DNA of 64,000 bases, taken from positions 12,852,001 to 12,916,000 of the forward strand of contig NC_087108.1 in NCBI RefSeq assembly GCF_963855985.1, given 5' to 3'. Position 1 is the first letter of the stretch. Each line of letters begins with the position of its first letter. A program made the position numbers and the translations under genes. This DNA comes from Ostrinia nubilalis (lineage: Eukaryota > Arthropoda > Insecta > Lepidoptera > Crambidae). This document shows positions 46,801 to 47,383 of the stretch, piece after piece. A model generated the notes under the pieces. That model did not search any database and was not told where the DNA came from. It saw nothing but the letters and a program-made list of their open reading frames with translations.

Positions 46801-47187
46801 TCATTTACCTTTTTTATGTGACAGGAGGCAAACGAGCAGACGGATCACCTGATGGTAAGTGATTACCGTTGCCCATAGACACCCGCAGTCCCTAAATGCG
46901 TTTCCGGCCTTTAAGATGTAGATATGCTCTCTTCTTGAAAGTTTGTAGGTCGCATCGGTCCGGAAACACCGCAGACGACAGTCCTTTCCACAGTTTGGTT
47001 GTACGGGGCAGGAAGTTTCTAGAGAAACGTACTGTTGTGGACTGCCAACCATCTAAAACTTTAAGTGATGGGCTACCTTGCTGCTTGAGGGCTTCGTTGG
47101 CGACGGTGCAGAGGATGCCCACCATGTCCACCAGCTCCTTCTTGTTCAGGACCCCGTCCCGGTCCATGTCGAAGATCTTGAAGCAGA
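802..47187 (-). CDS. Usp32: USP32-type ubiquitin-specific protease, partial gene (21 internal exons)
   Basis: Deubiquitinase that removes ubiquitin from proteins; the family carries EF-hands, a DUSP domain and a USP peptidase domain (human USP32 is about 1,600 residues). In transcript order the exons are 47077-47187, 45162-45331, 37163-37340, 32104-32295, 31169-31317, 30575-30715, 29061-29145, 22648-22772, 20562-20752, 19495-19606, 19028-19153, 18091-18297, 16328-16517, 11607-11721, 10762-10907, 9054-9085, 4937-5111, 3996-4161, 2959-3091, 1566-1627 and 802-947. All have AG/GT borders and the codon phase matches across all 20 junctions, which is strong internal proof. The order of conserved blocks follows human USP32. 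The start codon, first EF-hands and catalytic His box are outside the window. Exons are GC-rich, introns AT-rich and full of transposons. Confidence 0.95.
1094..1320. mobile_element. hAT-type MITE with 8-bp target duplication
   Basis: The element starts CAGCGGTTCCCGAA and ends TTTGGGAAACCCTG, imperfect inverted ends of hAT type. It is flanked on both sides by GTCTAGAT (1086-1093 and 1321-1328). It has no coding sequence. It lies in the intron between exons 20 and 21. Confidence 0.85.
1566..1627 (-). CDS. Usp32: Usp32 exon 20: short peptidase exon
   Basis: A 62-bp exon encoding [20 protein letters not shown], clearly like human VSRLASPLPPQEASNHAQDC. The acceptor is TTCTTACAG; the donor GATTG|GTGAGT is phase 2, and the first base of exon 21 completes the Cys codon. 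It is too short to stand out as a reading frame and was found from the phase gap between exons 19 and 21. Confidence 0.95.
2191..2946. mobile_element. Non-autonomous hAT-type element, 8-bp target duplication
   Basis: Begins CAGTCTTTCCCAAAGTGGGC and ends GTTCGGGAACCGCTG; both sides carry CTCTAAGG (2183-2190 and 2947-2954). The right duplication starts five bases after the exon 19 donor GT. About 756 bp, no transposase seen. Confidence 0.8.
2959..3091 (-). CDS. Usp32: Usp32 exon 19: peptidase domain
   Basis: Encodes [20 protein letters not shown] then DIYAAVWTQ, matching human KMMRTELYFLSSQKNRPSLF and DLYDAVWIQ. The acceptor is TCCCTCAG, the donor ACGCAG|GTAACC, phase 0. Both introns next to it are invaded by hAT-type MITEs: one target duplication begins 5 bases past the donor, another element sits about 33 bases upstream of the exon. 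Confidence 0.96.
3125..3307. mobile_element. hAT-type MITE upstream of exon 19
   Basis: Begins CAGGGTTTCCCAAACT and ends TTTGGGAACCACTG, flanked by CACTAGTC at 3117-3124 and 3308-3315. Only about 33 bases separate it from the exon 19 acceptor, so it may lie over or next to the branch point. Confidence 0.87.
3768..3962. mobile_element. Palindromic MITE, copy 1
   Basis: Arms at both ends read GTCCAATGACCCCAAGCT and its reverse complement, with a GC-rich centre containing ATTGCTGTCGCG. It folds into a long hairpin and codes for nothing. A second copy lies at 4208-4397. Confidence 0.8.
3996..4161 (-). CDS. Usp32: Usp32 exon 18: insert to start of second peptidase half
   Basis: Encodes [20 protein letters not shown], a serine-rich part and [11 protein letters not shown], which matches human TGYIIAVHR. 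The acceptor is ACCCATAG; the donor CACAG|GTCAGT is phase 2. The exon is squeezed between two copies of one palindromic MITE (3768-3962 and 4208-4397); one ends within 35 bases of the donor. Confidence 0.93.
4208..4397. mobile_element. Palindromic MITE, copy 2
   Basis: Same family as 3768-3962: arms with TAGAATTTCGTCCAATGA and its inverse, shared ACCCATCCTTAT and ATTGCTGTCGCG. It sits upstream of exon 18 on the gene strand. Confidence 0.8.
4815..4906 (+). mobile_element. RTE-type LINE 3' fragment
   Basis: Contains the tail pattern GCAGGCCGCTACC, ATGGAAAGCATTGGGG, TTCAGCAGTGG and ends in ATGATGATG, shared with 12.0-12.49 kb, 31.65 kb and 54.5 kb. 5'-truncated, non-coding. Confidence 0.75.
4937..5111 (-). 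CDS. Usp32: Usp32 exon 17: Asp/Pro/Gly-rich insert
   Basis: Open in phase: [20 protein letters not shown], then a short repeat of the type [14 protein letters not shown], then [11 protein letters not shown]. It falls where the human protein has an unconserved Ser/Pro-rich insert in the peptidase domain. The acceptor is CCTTCCAG; the donor ATGG|GTATTTG is weak but keeps phase 1 into exon 18. Confidence 0.75.
5214..5762. mobile_element. TA-flanked MITE (Tc1/mariner type)
   Basis: Ends CACTGGCCATCATAAAAA and the inverse of TTTTTGTGATGACCAGTA, next to TA on both sides. The interior is AT-rich with no frame. Confidence 0.72.
5763..7674. other. Intronic AT-rich stretch, nothing recognised
   Basis: Part of the intron between exons 17 and 16. 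Frames are short and scattered. The inverted pair near 5780-5960 (GTTTACGTAGTTTC and its neighbour region) is too weak to call as an element. Confidence 0.5.
7675..8342. mobile_element. TA-flanked foldback MITE
   Basis: Ends CAGTCAGCGTAAAA and TTTTTGACGCTGACTG with TA outside each. A second inverted pair inside reads TTTTCGCGAATGAAA at about 7750 and its inverse near 8265. About 670 bp, no coding capacity. Confidence 0.78.
8355..8490. mobile_element. Short palindromic MITE
   Basis: Arms ACTATCGGCCACAGTTCGAG... and ...GGAAATTTGGCCGATAGT face each other around a GC-richer centre. No target duplication was settled. Confidence 0.55.
8957..8981. repeat. GT microsatellite
   Basis: A run of GT dinucleotides (GTGTGTGTGTGTGTGTG) in the intron just left of the exon 16 microexon. 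Confidence 0.8.
9054..9085 (-). CDS. Usp32: Usp32 exon 16: 32-bp microexon
   Basis: Ten codons reading [10 protein letters not shown] after completion of a Gly codon. The acceptor is GTGTGTAG and the donor GGAG|GTGAGT. It takes phase 1 from exon 15 and gives phase 0 to exon 17, which fits exactly. The region is poorly conserved in the family, so there is no homology support. If skipped, exons 15 and 17 would not be in frame, which favours its being real. Confidence 0.65.
9511..9655 (-). mobile_element. RTE-type LINE 3' fragment
   Basis: Reverse-strand copy of the tail pattern (GACGTCCACTGTTGGACAAA, then TTCACCAGATCGACGG), matching the segment at 36.70-36.79 kb and the one at 53.93 kb. 5'-truncated. 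Confidence 0.75.
10136..10748. mobile_element. MITE beside the exon 15 donor
   Basis: The ends are inverted copies of CCTTAGATTAATAAAACC (10136 on) and its complement up to 10748, with matching CTAGATGGATAGTC inside. The right end is about 12 bases from the exon 15 donor. No frame of note. Confidence 0.7.
10762..10907 (-). CDS. Usp32: Usp32 exon 15: peptidase insert
   Basis: Encodes [20 protein letters not shown] then [14 protein letters not shown], matching human ILLAEVHGSNIKNFPQDNQK and FLCAFEIPVPVSP. It enters in phase 2 and ends in phase 1 at CCCG|GTGAGCC. The donor is followed at once by a G-poor C run and then by the end of a 0.6-kb MITE (10136-10748). Confidence 0.94.
11359..11513 (+). 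mobile_element. Helitron-like 3' end
   Basis: Ends GCGGGCGAAGCCGCGGGCGG then GAAGCTAG: a GC-rich hairpin followed by CTAG, the arrangement of Helitron-like elements common in Lepidoptera. Other copies in this window lie on the minus strand at 28391, 28617 and 48632. Confidence 0.65.
11607..11721 (-). CDS. Usp32: Usp32 exon 14: ubiquitin-like insert in peptidase domain
   Basis: Encodes [20 protein letters not shown] then [18 protein letters not shown], matching human VIKLDGTTPVRYGLRLNM and LKKQLSDLCGLNSEQ. It completes the phase-1 codon from exon 13 and ends in phase 2 at GACTC|GTGAGT. The acceptor is GCTTGCAG. This confirms that the array downstream of exon 13 is intronic in the canonical transcript. 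Confidence 0.95.
12057..12495 (+). pseudogene. RTE-type LINE reverse-transcriptase C-terminal fragment
   Basis: A frame includes [38 protein letters not shown] and [14 protein letters not shown], the usual C-terminal end of this LINE protein in Lepidoptera. The upstream part ([14 protein letters not shown]) is in another frame, so it is frameshifted and 5'-truncated. The tail ends in ATGATGATG and abuts the exon 13 array. Confidence 0.85.
12505..16327 (-). repeat. Hierarchical array over the exon 13 donor (26 exon-end copies)
   Basis: The exon end (seen on the plus strand as ATGGACTCCATGGGCAGCGG) recurs 26 times, at 12608, 12790, 12927, 13064, 13186, 13308, 13505, 13642, 13764, 13916, 14098, 14235, 14372, 14524, 14661, 14843, 14980, 15102, 15284, 15421, 15558, 15680, 15832, 15999, 16166 and 16348. 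Spacings are 122, 137, 152, 167, 182 or 197, that is 62 plus n times 15 with n from 4 to 9. The 15-mer (GGAGTGTAGCGTGAC on the plus strand) forms the variable spacer. Every copy keeps the GAG|GTACGTCAC donor. The left end abuts an RTE-type LINE tail. Confidence 0.97.
16328..16517 (-). CDS. Usp32: Usp32 exon 13: zinc-ribbon half and FNMLSLPLP block
   Basis: Encodes [40 protein letters not shown] and [18 protein letters not shown], like human RNRSIVVDLFHGQLRSQVKC and PFNFLSLPLPMDS. The CVTC pair is the first half of the Cys4 zinc site of USP domains. The acceptor is CTGCTTACAG; the first donor is CGAG|GTACGTCAC, phase 1. A 3.8-kb array of its 3' end follows. Confidence 0.96.
16531..17273. other. 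Intron between exons 13 and 12, with an unidentified repeat
   Basis: No exon is seen. The part at about 17045-17270 matches 46540-46765 in inverted orientation (shared CAATCCAATGACAG-type and GGTCCAATCC/GGACCCA-type blocks), so it is a dispersed repeat. The part at 16680-16910 has a short frame but no recognised product. Confidence 0.55.
17274..18090 (-). repeat. 123-bp tandem array over the exon 12 donor (7 full, 2 short units)
   Basis: GTGACGTCAC recurs at 17339, 17462, 17585, 17708, 17831, 17954 and 18077. Each unit is about 103 exonic bases (QELLAWLL to GRPDQ) and 20 intronic bases. The period is 41 codons and the frame stays open. Two shrunken units at 17274-17340 keep only a few exonic bases next to the GACCAG|GTC junction. 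The leftmost full copy has one T>G change seen as GTGCGGC against GTGAGGC. Confidence 0.96.
18091..18297 (-). CDS. Usp32: Usp32 exon 12: QELL motif of the peptidase domain
   Basis: Encodes [13 protein letters not shown] then [20 protein letters not shown] and [10 protein letters not shown], matching human [33 protein letters not shown] and KDSDGRPD. The exon is 69 codons, phase 0 at both ends. The donor is GACCAG|GTCAGTGACGTCAC. Its last 103 bases and donor are repeated six more times at 123-bp spacing, plus two shortened units. Confidence 0.96.
18341..18470 (-). mobile_element. Jockey/CR1-type LINE 3' tail
   Basis: Plus strand shows TTTATGTGACTGGAGGCAAA, GGATCACCTGATGGTAAGTG and GCCCATAGACACCCG, the same tail as the LINE at 34.66-36.24 kb. 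5'-truncated. Confidence 0.85.
18471..19027. other. Intron between exons 12 and 11, no gene seen
   Basis: AT-rich. A run at 18590-18770 reads with moderate complexity but shows no splice-bounded homology. Confidence 0.5.
19028..19153 (-). CDS. Usp32: Usp32 exon 11: peptidase domain
   Basis: Encodes [20 protein letters not shown] then [20 protein letters not shown], matching human VSNTQPLTQYFISGRHLYEL and NPIGMKGHMAKCYGDLVQE. The exon is 42 codons long, phase 0 at both ends; acceptor TGTACAG, donor GAG|GTAAGTC. Confidence 0.96.
19495..19606 (-). CDS. Usp32: Usp32 exon 10: catalytic Cys box
   Basis: Encodes [20 protein letters not shown], the Cys box of the USP (C19) peptidase domain; the Cys in NTC is the nucleophile. 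Human USP32 has [17 protein letters not shown] here. The acceptor is TATTCCTCAG; the donor TCG|GTAAGC is phase 0. The box is intact, so the gene could encode an active enzyme, but the His box is not in this window. Confidence 0.97.
19671..19780. mobile_element. Small palindromic MITE
   Basis: Ends GCCTAGGATGCGCGCC and the inverse in GGCGCGTATCTTAGCC-like form around TTATCGATAAG. A relative lies at 37879-37973. Confidence 0.65.
20209..20561 (-). repeat. 88-bp tandem array over the exon 9 donor (5 donors)
   Basis: CGTGAGCGCC recurs at 20209, 20297, 20385, 20473 and 20561. Each unit has the codons for [14 protein letters not shown], the donor AC|GTGAGTCAC and a GC-rich intron piece with GCC repeats. 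The period is not a multiple of three. The true exon 9 end differs from the copies at a few bases (GTAATC against GTGATC). Confidence 0.96.
20562..20752 (-). CDS. Usp32: Usp32 exon 9: ubiquitin-like segment before the peptidase
   Basis: Encodes [37 protein letters not shown] and [16 protein letters not shown], aligned to human EEDMRLW, LTLLDDEDHKLEYLKI and VRNKDMSWPEEMSFIA. The acceptor is GTGTGCAG, the donor CTCAC|GTGAGTCAC, phase 2. Four extra copies of its last bases and donor follow at an 88-bp spacing (20209-20561). Confidence 0.95.
20875..20901. repeat. CA microsatellite
   Basis: Alternating CA run in the intron upstream of exon 9. Confidence 0.8.
21612..21680 (+). mobile_element. Jockey/CR1-type LINE 3' tail
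   Basis: Reads CTTACCATCAGGTGATCCG, CTCGTTTGCCTCC, then CATAAAAAAAAA: the tail of the 34.7-kb LINE in the opposite orientation, with poly(A). Confidence 0.8.
21690..21977 (+). pseudogene. LINE reverse-transcriptase C-terminal remnant
   Basis: One open stretch encodes [20 protein letters not shown] then [19 protein letters not shown] and ends at CTCTGCCCCATCTAG. This is a familiar C-terminal end of an RTE-like LINE protein in invertebrates. It starts directly after another LINE tail and lacks the catalytic core. Confidence 0.8.
21978..22647. other. Intron between exons 9 and 8, no gene seen
   Basis: AT-rich. An inverted pair (AATCCGGATTACAACTGTC... near 22088 and GTCCAATTTGGATTAGGAT near 22267) suggests a small MITE of about 200 bp but the ends are not settled. 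Confidence 0.45.
22648..22772 (-). CDS. Usp32: Usp32 exon 8: linker to ubiquitin-like segment
   Basis: A Gly/Ala/Val-rich stretch is followed by [18 protein letters not shown], which matches human KRVLAYTGCFSRMQTIKE. The acceptor is TTGTCCTCAG and the donor CAAGCAG|GTCAGG, phase 0. It lies alone between a long intron rich in MITEs (left of exon 7) and the LINE remnants near 21.7 kb. Confidence 0.95.
23002..24212 (-). mobile_element. Tc1/mariner element, decayed transposase
   Basis: The ends CAGCCTTGGCCAAAAGTATT and the inverse at 24183-24212 are 28-30-bp inverted repeats, with TA on each side (23000-23001, 24213-24214). On the minus strand, 23316-23648 encodes [17 protein letters not shown] and [11 protein letters not shown], which hold the VWG and second-Asp blocks of a DD34E transposase. 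The N-terminal and C-terminal parts are in other frames, so the copy is dead. Confidence 0.9.
24748..25115. mobile_element. TA-flanked MITE
   Basis: Ends GGCAACATTTGTTGATAAAC and its inverse, each next to TA. The centre has several TTTATAAAC/GTTTATAAA words in both directions. Non-coding. Confidence 0.78.
25118..26273. other. Intergenic/intronic stretch, no gene seen
   Basis: Part of the intron between exons 8 and 7. It contains a short direct repeat of CTGCGGCGGGAGCAGACGCA at 25829 and 25861. Otherwise AT-rich without support for coding. Confidence 0.5.
26276..27323. mobile_element. Large foldback element with TA target
   Basis: Two arms of nearly 500 bp (26276-26771 and 26829-27323) are inverted copies: CAGTGTGTCCGGGC at the left and GCCCGGACACACTG at the right, down to CCCAGCGGTTTCCATAG and its inverse at the centre. 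The loop is about 60 bases. TA flanks both ends. No coding sequence. Confidence 0.9.
27609..27890. mobile_element. MITE with 8-bp target duplication and poly-C runs
   Basis: Begins CAGTGGCGGCGTAGC and ends TTACGCCGCTACTG; GGTTCAAT flanks both sides (27601-27608, 27891-27898). Inner copies of GGCACCCGGGGCG appear twice. Long C runs occur near 27648 and 27860. The 8-bp duplication suggests a hAT-like origin. Confidence 0.82.
27893..27985 (+). mobile_element. SINE tail fragment
   Basis: Contains TTTTAATTTCTGTGATGGGT and CTGGGTGTT, then an A run and GTATGTTTATATCCG, shared with the full tRNA-derived SINE at 52240. The 5' part is missing, cut by the MITE just to the left. Confidence 0.7.
28391..28616 (-). 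mobile_element. Helitron-like element, copy 1 of a tandem pair
   Basis: The plus strand begins CTAGCTTTCCGCCCGCGGC, that is, the 3' hairpin-CTAG end on the minus strand. It runs through a conserved body to GACAGACAGACAGA and CGCATTTATAATATTA. A second copy follows directly. Confidence 0.7.
28617..28862 (-). mobile_element. Helitron-like element, copy 2 of a tandem pair
   Basis: Nearly identical to 28391-28616, but with a longer GACA run (28799-28838). It starts at the CTAG directly after the first copy's TATTA end. Confidence 0.7.
29061..29145 (-). CDS. Usp32: Usp32 exon 7: end of DUSP domain
   Basis: Encodes [20 protein letters not shown], matching human VIKNSKTDIPELELFPRYL. It follows exon 6 in phase 0 and ends in phase 1 at CAAA|GTAAGT. 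The acceptor is CTTTTCAG. The intron between exons 6 and 7 contains the whole 136-bp array. Confidence 0.95.
29312..30574 (-). repeat. 136-bp tandem array over the exon 6 donor (11 donors)
   Basis: TGACCTGTCTCGG recurs with spacing 136, with the donor-side base at 29312, 29390, 29526, 29662, 29798, 29892, 30028, 30164, 30300, 30436 and 30572. The units at 29312 and 29798 are shortened (spacings 78 and 94). Each unit is about 97 exonic bases and 39 intronic bases (GTCAGCGGAATGTACACC onward). Copies nearest the exon are almost identical; the ones farthest left have more changes. Confidence 0.96.
30575..30715 (-). CDS. Usp32: Usp32 exon 6: core of DUSP domain
   Basis: Encodes [17 protein letters not shown] then [20 protein letters not shown], very close to human LTLEGGRLKR...GRDYEMVPEPVWRALYHWYG. 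The acceptor is TTTGGCAG; the donor is AGACAG|GTCAGC in phase 0. Ten further copies of its 3' part and donor follow in a 136-bp tandem array (29.3-30.57 kb). The true exon is the only copy with the acceptor and the first 18 or so codons. Confidence 0.95.
31169..31317 (-). CDS. Usp32: Usp32 exon 5: Ser/Ala/Pro-rich linker inside DUSP region
   Basis: Encodes [14 protein letters not shown], a Ser/Ala run, then [16 protein letters not shown], which lines up with human PGAIDNQPLV. Phase 1 entry is met by GAG and the exon ends in phase 0 at CTCAAG|GTACCA. The acceptor CCGCAG is followed by a second AG, so the start could shift by two bases, but only 31317 keeps the frame. Confidence 0.9.
31651..31735 (+). 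mobile_element. RTE-type LINE 3' fragment
   Basis: Shows GGAAATCATTGGGGGAGACC, CAGTGGACGTCCAATGGCTG and ATGATGATGATG. It lies immediately next to the left end of the exon 4 array. Confidence 0.78.
31741..32103 (-). repeat. 90-bp tandem array over the exon 4 donor (5 donors)
   Basis: CACCCGTGGAGTT recurs at 31741, 31831, 31921, 32011 and 32101. Each unit is exonic sequence ending SNSTG, then GTGAGTGACGTCACC. The period is 30 codons. The four downstream copies all lack a block of about 30 bases that the real exon has between its ACACAGC and CGCGCCAGC, so they descend from one deleted copy. A single G/C difference alternates among copies (GGCGTCGTC against GGCCTCGTC). Confidence 0.96.
32104..32295 (-). 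CDS. Usp32: Usp32 exon 4: start of the DUSP domain
   Basis: Encodes [20 protein letters not shown] then [10 protein letters not shown], matching the USP32 DUSP start (GWLERE...HNWFIISMQWWQQW). DUSP is the domain found in ubiquitin-specific proteases and thought to bind partners. The acceptor is CGTTTCAG; the first donor is ACGG|GTGAGTGACGTCAC, phase 1. The last part of this exon plus donor is repeated four more times downstream (31741-32104), but the repeated copies lack about 30 exonic bases present here. Confidence 0.95.
32344..32519. mobile_element. MITE, family A
   Basis: Inverted ends GAGTAGGCGCACACCG and CGGTGTGCGCCTACTC, with GGCCGATAGTTTAGTCGGGC inside. A relative with the same layout lies at 49608-49763. 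Confidence 0.8.
32520..34660. other. Long AT-rich intron segment with one SINE
   Basis: Apart from the SINE at 32838-32997, nothing with splice-bounded or homologous coding potential is seen. Confidence 0.5.
32838..32997 (-). mobile_element. tRNA-derived SINE
   Basis: On the minus strand GGCCGTTTGGTGTAGTGG is an A-box-like start and GGGTTCGATTCCCGG a B box, followed by TGATGAATTTTAATTTCTGT and a T/A-rich tail. It has the head of a tRNA but the tail of a retroposon, so it is not a tRNA gene. The copy at 52240 is the same family. Confidence 0.83.
34664..36241 (-). mobile_element. 5'-truncated Jockey/CR1-type LINE with poly(A) tail
   Basis: The 3' end is a long T run on the plus strand (34662-34683), i.e. 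poly(A) on the minus strand. The body is a reverse transcriptase frame; sequence stops matching at about 36241, so the 5' half is missing. Related tails at 18341, 21612, 43788 and 46811 show that the family is abundant here. Confidence 0.9.
34731..36227 (-). CDS. LINE reverse transcriptase (ORF2, C-terminal part)
   Basis: 498 residues in one open frame. Reverse transcriptase blocks are clear: [18 protein letters not shown] near 47-64, [13 protein letters not shown] (motif A) near 118-130, [14 protein letters not shown] (motif B) near 176-189 and YADD (motif C) at 205-208. The endonuclease domain is absent because of 5' truncation. The C-terminal 60 residues ([20 protein letters not shown]) recur near exon 1. 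It copies LINE RNA into DNA at its target; alone it is probably not competent. Confidence 0.9.
   Translation of the reverse strand: MLRTCAPELAPVLTRLFRLSYLSGIVPTSWRTALVHPIPKKGDRSNPSNYRPIAITSLFSKIMESIINSQLLRYLEAHQLLSDRQYGFRGGRSAGDLLVYLTHCWAQAIETKGEALAVSLDMAKAFDRVWHKALLSKLPSYGLPEKLCGWVASFLADRSIKVVVDSKCSDSMSVNAGVPQGCVLSPTLFLLHINDMLQISGIHCYADDSTVDAAYTGRANISRENVIESRNKLVSDIETSLKEVSDWGRRNLVQFNPTKTQVCAFTAKKLPFVVSRCFESTPLTASANIGILGVDISSEVQFRGHLEGKAKLASKKLGVLNRSRRYFTPAHRLQLYKAQVRPHMEYCSHLWAGAPQYQLLPLDRIERRAARIVDCQDISDRLDPLALRRDVSSLCIFYRMYHGECSEELSGLIPAATFRHRSTRQHFHPHHLDGWQSTTLRFSRNFLPRTTKLWNGLSSAVFPDGYDLQAFKRRAYLYLKGRQRTSNAPGSAGVYGRR
36387..36786 (+). pseudogene. RTE-type LINE reverse-transcriptase C-terminal fragment
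   Basis: Encodes [39 protein letters not shown] and [15 protein letters not shown], close to 12.1-12.45 kb. A TAG interrupts the frame just upstream (about 36427). It ends at CAGTGGACGTCTTTCGGCTG. 5'-truncated. Confidence 0.87.
36907..37085. mobile_element. Probable small MITE next to exon 3
   Basis: Ends CTAAGGCGGGTCTTAGAA and TTCTAAAACCAGCCTTAG are imperfect inverted copies. The interior is GC-richer with CGCTGA words in both directions. No target duplication was confirmed. Confidence 0.5.
37163..37340 (-). CDS. Usp32: Usp32 exon 3: conserved block before the DUSP domain
   Basis: Encodes [16 protein letters not shown] then [15 protein letters not shown], close to human LEDYQIWSV and [14 protein letters not shown]. 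The donor is ATCG|GTGAGT in phase 1. The acceptor is a tandem CAGCAG, so the exon may start at 37343 (one extra Gln) or 37340. The intron upstream holds the Ty3-type element and the intron downstream the truncated LINE at 34.7-36.2 kb. Confidence 0.95.
37879..37973. mobile_element. Small palindromic MITE
   Basis: CCTAGGATGCGCACCGCG at the left and GGCGTATCCTAG at the right; related to 19671-19780. Confidence 0.6.
38126..38476 (-). repeat. 3' LTR of the Ty3-type element
   Basis: 351 bp, same as 41320-41670 by eye. On the minus strand it starts TGTAACGCGGCAACGC, after the purine tract. Confidence 0.92.
38521..41190 (-). CDS. Gag-protease-integrase-tail fusion protein
   Basis: 889 residues in one frame. 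Capsid-like region about 120-285 ([18 protein letters not shown] helices); CCHC knuckle C336-C339-H344-C349; a second knuckle C382-C385-C395 without the His; a Gln/Gly/Asn-rich repeat tract about 430-535; aspartic protease with D628-T-G and LLGRDF near 699-704. Then a short RNase H start ([17 protein letters not shown], 770-786) runs straight into the integrase C-terminal domain ([14 protein letters not shown], 807-820). Reverse transcriptase, most of RNase H and the integrase core are absent, yet the frame is unbroken. It could package RNA but would need a helper to copy and insert it. Confidence 0.9.
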   Translation of the reverse strand: MASATRSKCGVAGNRDDHDDHSAATASAAAGDQGVAQHGADRQATAAPTAPDGSAAGPFMTESQVSSLLSAFARSQQEANRILFENLLTTLSTTSTTSTGPAVPPQSPPMSTSESQFRGGSFTKCTARFDGRADDADNLEAFLDAVTTYKECLSVSDEHALRGLPILLVDDAAVWWRGVKNSVYTWDDAVARLRGMYGAARPAYKILREIFAQEQGQQRCDVFISKTRALIAKLPYELNECLQIDIVYGLLDRRVRKRVTRESVVSLDVLVDRARDIEESIAEVTQGDAGKGPRGTTSTYSIQKTVSSSPLTDNTPTHSPSSSNDAKTQGRNRLRCSFCKVFGHQIDNCRNRERNNKTSTSKDNPERNNNDSSRSNNGTIRCYGCGQQGVIKSKCETCSSKSQSEFHTLGSRRTFYKNCKPPVTLLSSRNKTKTRNSSRKIRNSSRKIPVIQGENGNVLTIQGETGNFCGNNCKPGNVNSVRGGNRSSPVTQGGNRSSPVTQGGNRNFSDTQGGNRNFSGILQGGKCDFSGMQGNASEMCHSGNRAQDRCEMPISPDVLRNFREIAEFEVKASFSGGSELNSAQVKGEPHDFCFLPNLTLYTAGVDFDQFKPTIRIRILGHSGVAVMDTGATDCLASPMLYRKLVAGGVRFTETQRLIGLADGTRQVHDVLRGNVTVVLQGRKIFTTFLVIPGADTRTLLGRDFIRDAGIVIDIQQASWSFADTPDRRYAFVQDRVLTPTADAELKRVKETTKLKLRSESSCYCLGVALKQGEGPDERLVEYPSRLRAATERNYADQERRPPPDCKVGDLVLLKTQSLNDTDRGQTPKFNPRRDGPYKVSRALSDSTYLLEGEPGAKLGKCYASQFTPFVGHIQPPVREKRRRGRPRKS
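41320..41670 (-). repeat. 5' LTR of the Ty3-type element
   Basis: 351 bp, same as 38126-38476. The primer-binding site should lie just inside (left of 41320); the sequence there begins ATGACGCCCAACTCGAGG and the tRNA is not assigned. Confidence 0.92.
41675..43787. other. AT-rich intron segment, no gene seen
   Basis: Part of the intron between exons 2 and 3. Only short unsupported frames occur. Confidence 0.5.
43788..44060 (-). mobile_element. Jockey/CR1-type LINE 3' tail carrying a nested MITE
   Basis: Same tail as at 34.66 kb (GGATCACCTGATGGTAAGTG, CCCATAGACACCCGCAGACC), interrupted at 43900-43980 by a small TTAA-flanked insert. Confidence 0.87.
43900..43980. mobile_element. 81-bp TTAA-flanked mini-MITE (piggyBac type)
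   Basis: TTAA at 43896-43899 and 43981-43984. Ends CACGTTGGACGCC and GGCGTTCAATGAC are inverted. The paralogous LINE at about 34790 shows the empty site, GGCCTTTAAGGT. Confidence 0.85.
44061..45161. other. Intron between exons 2 and 3, with a short direct repeat
   Basis: GCGTCGGAGGTTCGA and GTGCATGTTTTA occur twice, at about 44751-44798 and 44815-44862. The rest has no support as coding. Confidence 0.5.
45162..45331 (-). CDS. Usp32: Usp32 exon 2: linker after the EF-hand
   Basis: Starts [14 protein letters not shown] and ends ENIVTLNE before GTGAGTGAG. It occupies the place of the loosely conserved human segment between the EF-hand and the conserved LEDYQIWSV block. The acceptor TTATTATAG completes the Gly codon from exon 1 and the exon ends in phase 0. 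The sequence is Ser/Asp/Lys-rich and not strongly conserved, so identification rests on phase, splice sites and position. Confidence 0.85.
45488..46345 (-). pseudogene. LINE reverse-transcriptase C-terminal fragment with (ATTTTG)n-like tail
   Basis: A 198-residue frame (45746-46342) has [39 protein letters not shown] and [19 protein letters not shown], the C-terminal region of a Jockey-like LINE protein. The 3' end has a repeated TCAAAA tract at 45488-45525. No catalytic core, so 5'-truncated. Confidence 0.87.
46540..46765. repeat. Dispersed repeat, inverted copy of 17.05-17.27 kb
   Basis: Blocks such as CACCGCTGCAACTCCT, CCAGAATCTACAAC, CATTGGACCCACAACGAAAT and GCAAAGCGGATG match, in reverse complement, the sequence at 17050-17270. 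Family unknown. Confidence 0.7.
46811..47066 (-). mobile_element. Jockey/CR1-type LINE 3' end touching the exon 1 donor
   Basis: Contains the family tail and, on the minus strand, codons for [20 protein letters not shown] and [11 protein letters not shown], matching the C-terminus at 34.73-34.93 kb. It begins about 11 bases after the exon 1 donor, in the same frame as exon 1. Confidence 0.87.
47077..47187 (-). CDS. Usp32: Usp32 exon 1 in window: EF-hand
   Basis: Encodes [18 protein letters not shown], a canonical EF-hand calcium loop (D-x-D-x-D-G start, E at position 12), matching the last EF-hand of USP32. The acceptor is TTTGCAG and the donor CAAG|GTAGCC. It begins two bases into a codon and ends in phase 1, which joins exon 2. 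Upstream exons were not found between here and 64 kb. A LINE 3' end in the same orientation lies only about 11 bases into the intron, so reading through the donor gives an open frame into LINE sequence. Confidence 0.93.
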
Positions 47188-47273
47188 CTGCAAAGAAAAC
47201 TTGAGGTTAGATGTCTTTGAATAAGAAACCTGGATCGTGAATGCCTTATGTCAAATATCTAGTGTTTAAGGAT

Positions 47274-47383
47274 GGGTTGCACCATCTTACTTTAACTTTG
47301 ACAAACGTCAAAAATCCGTCAAACTCCATACAAAATTCACCGGTTATTGTTATATTTACCGTCAAAGTTAGGTGGTGCAACTC
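47274..47383. mobile_element. Small MITE upstream of exon 1
   Basis: Ends GGGTTGCACCATCTTACT and AGTTAGGTGGTGCAACTC are inverted, with GTCAAA words in both directions inside. Confidence 0.7.
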
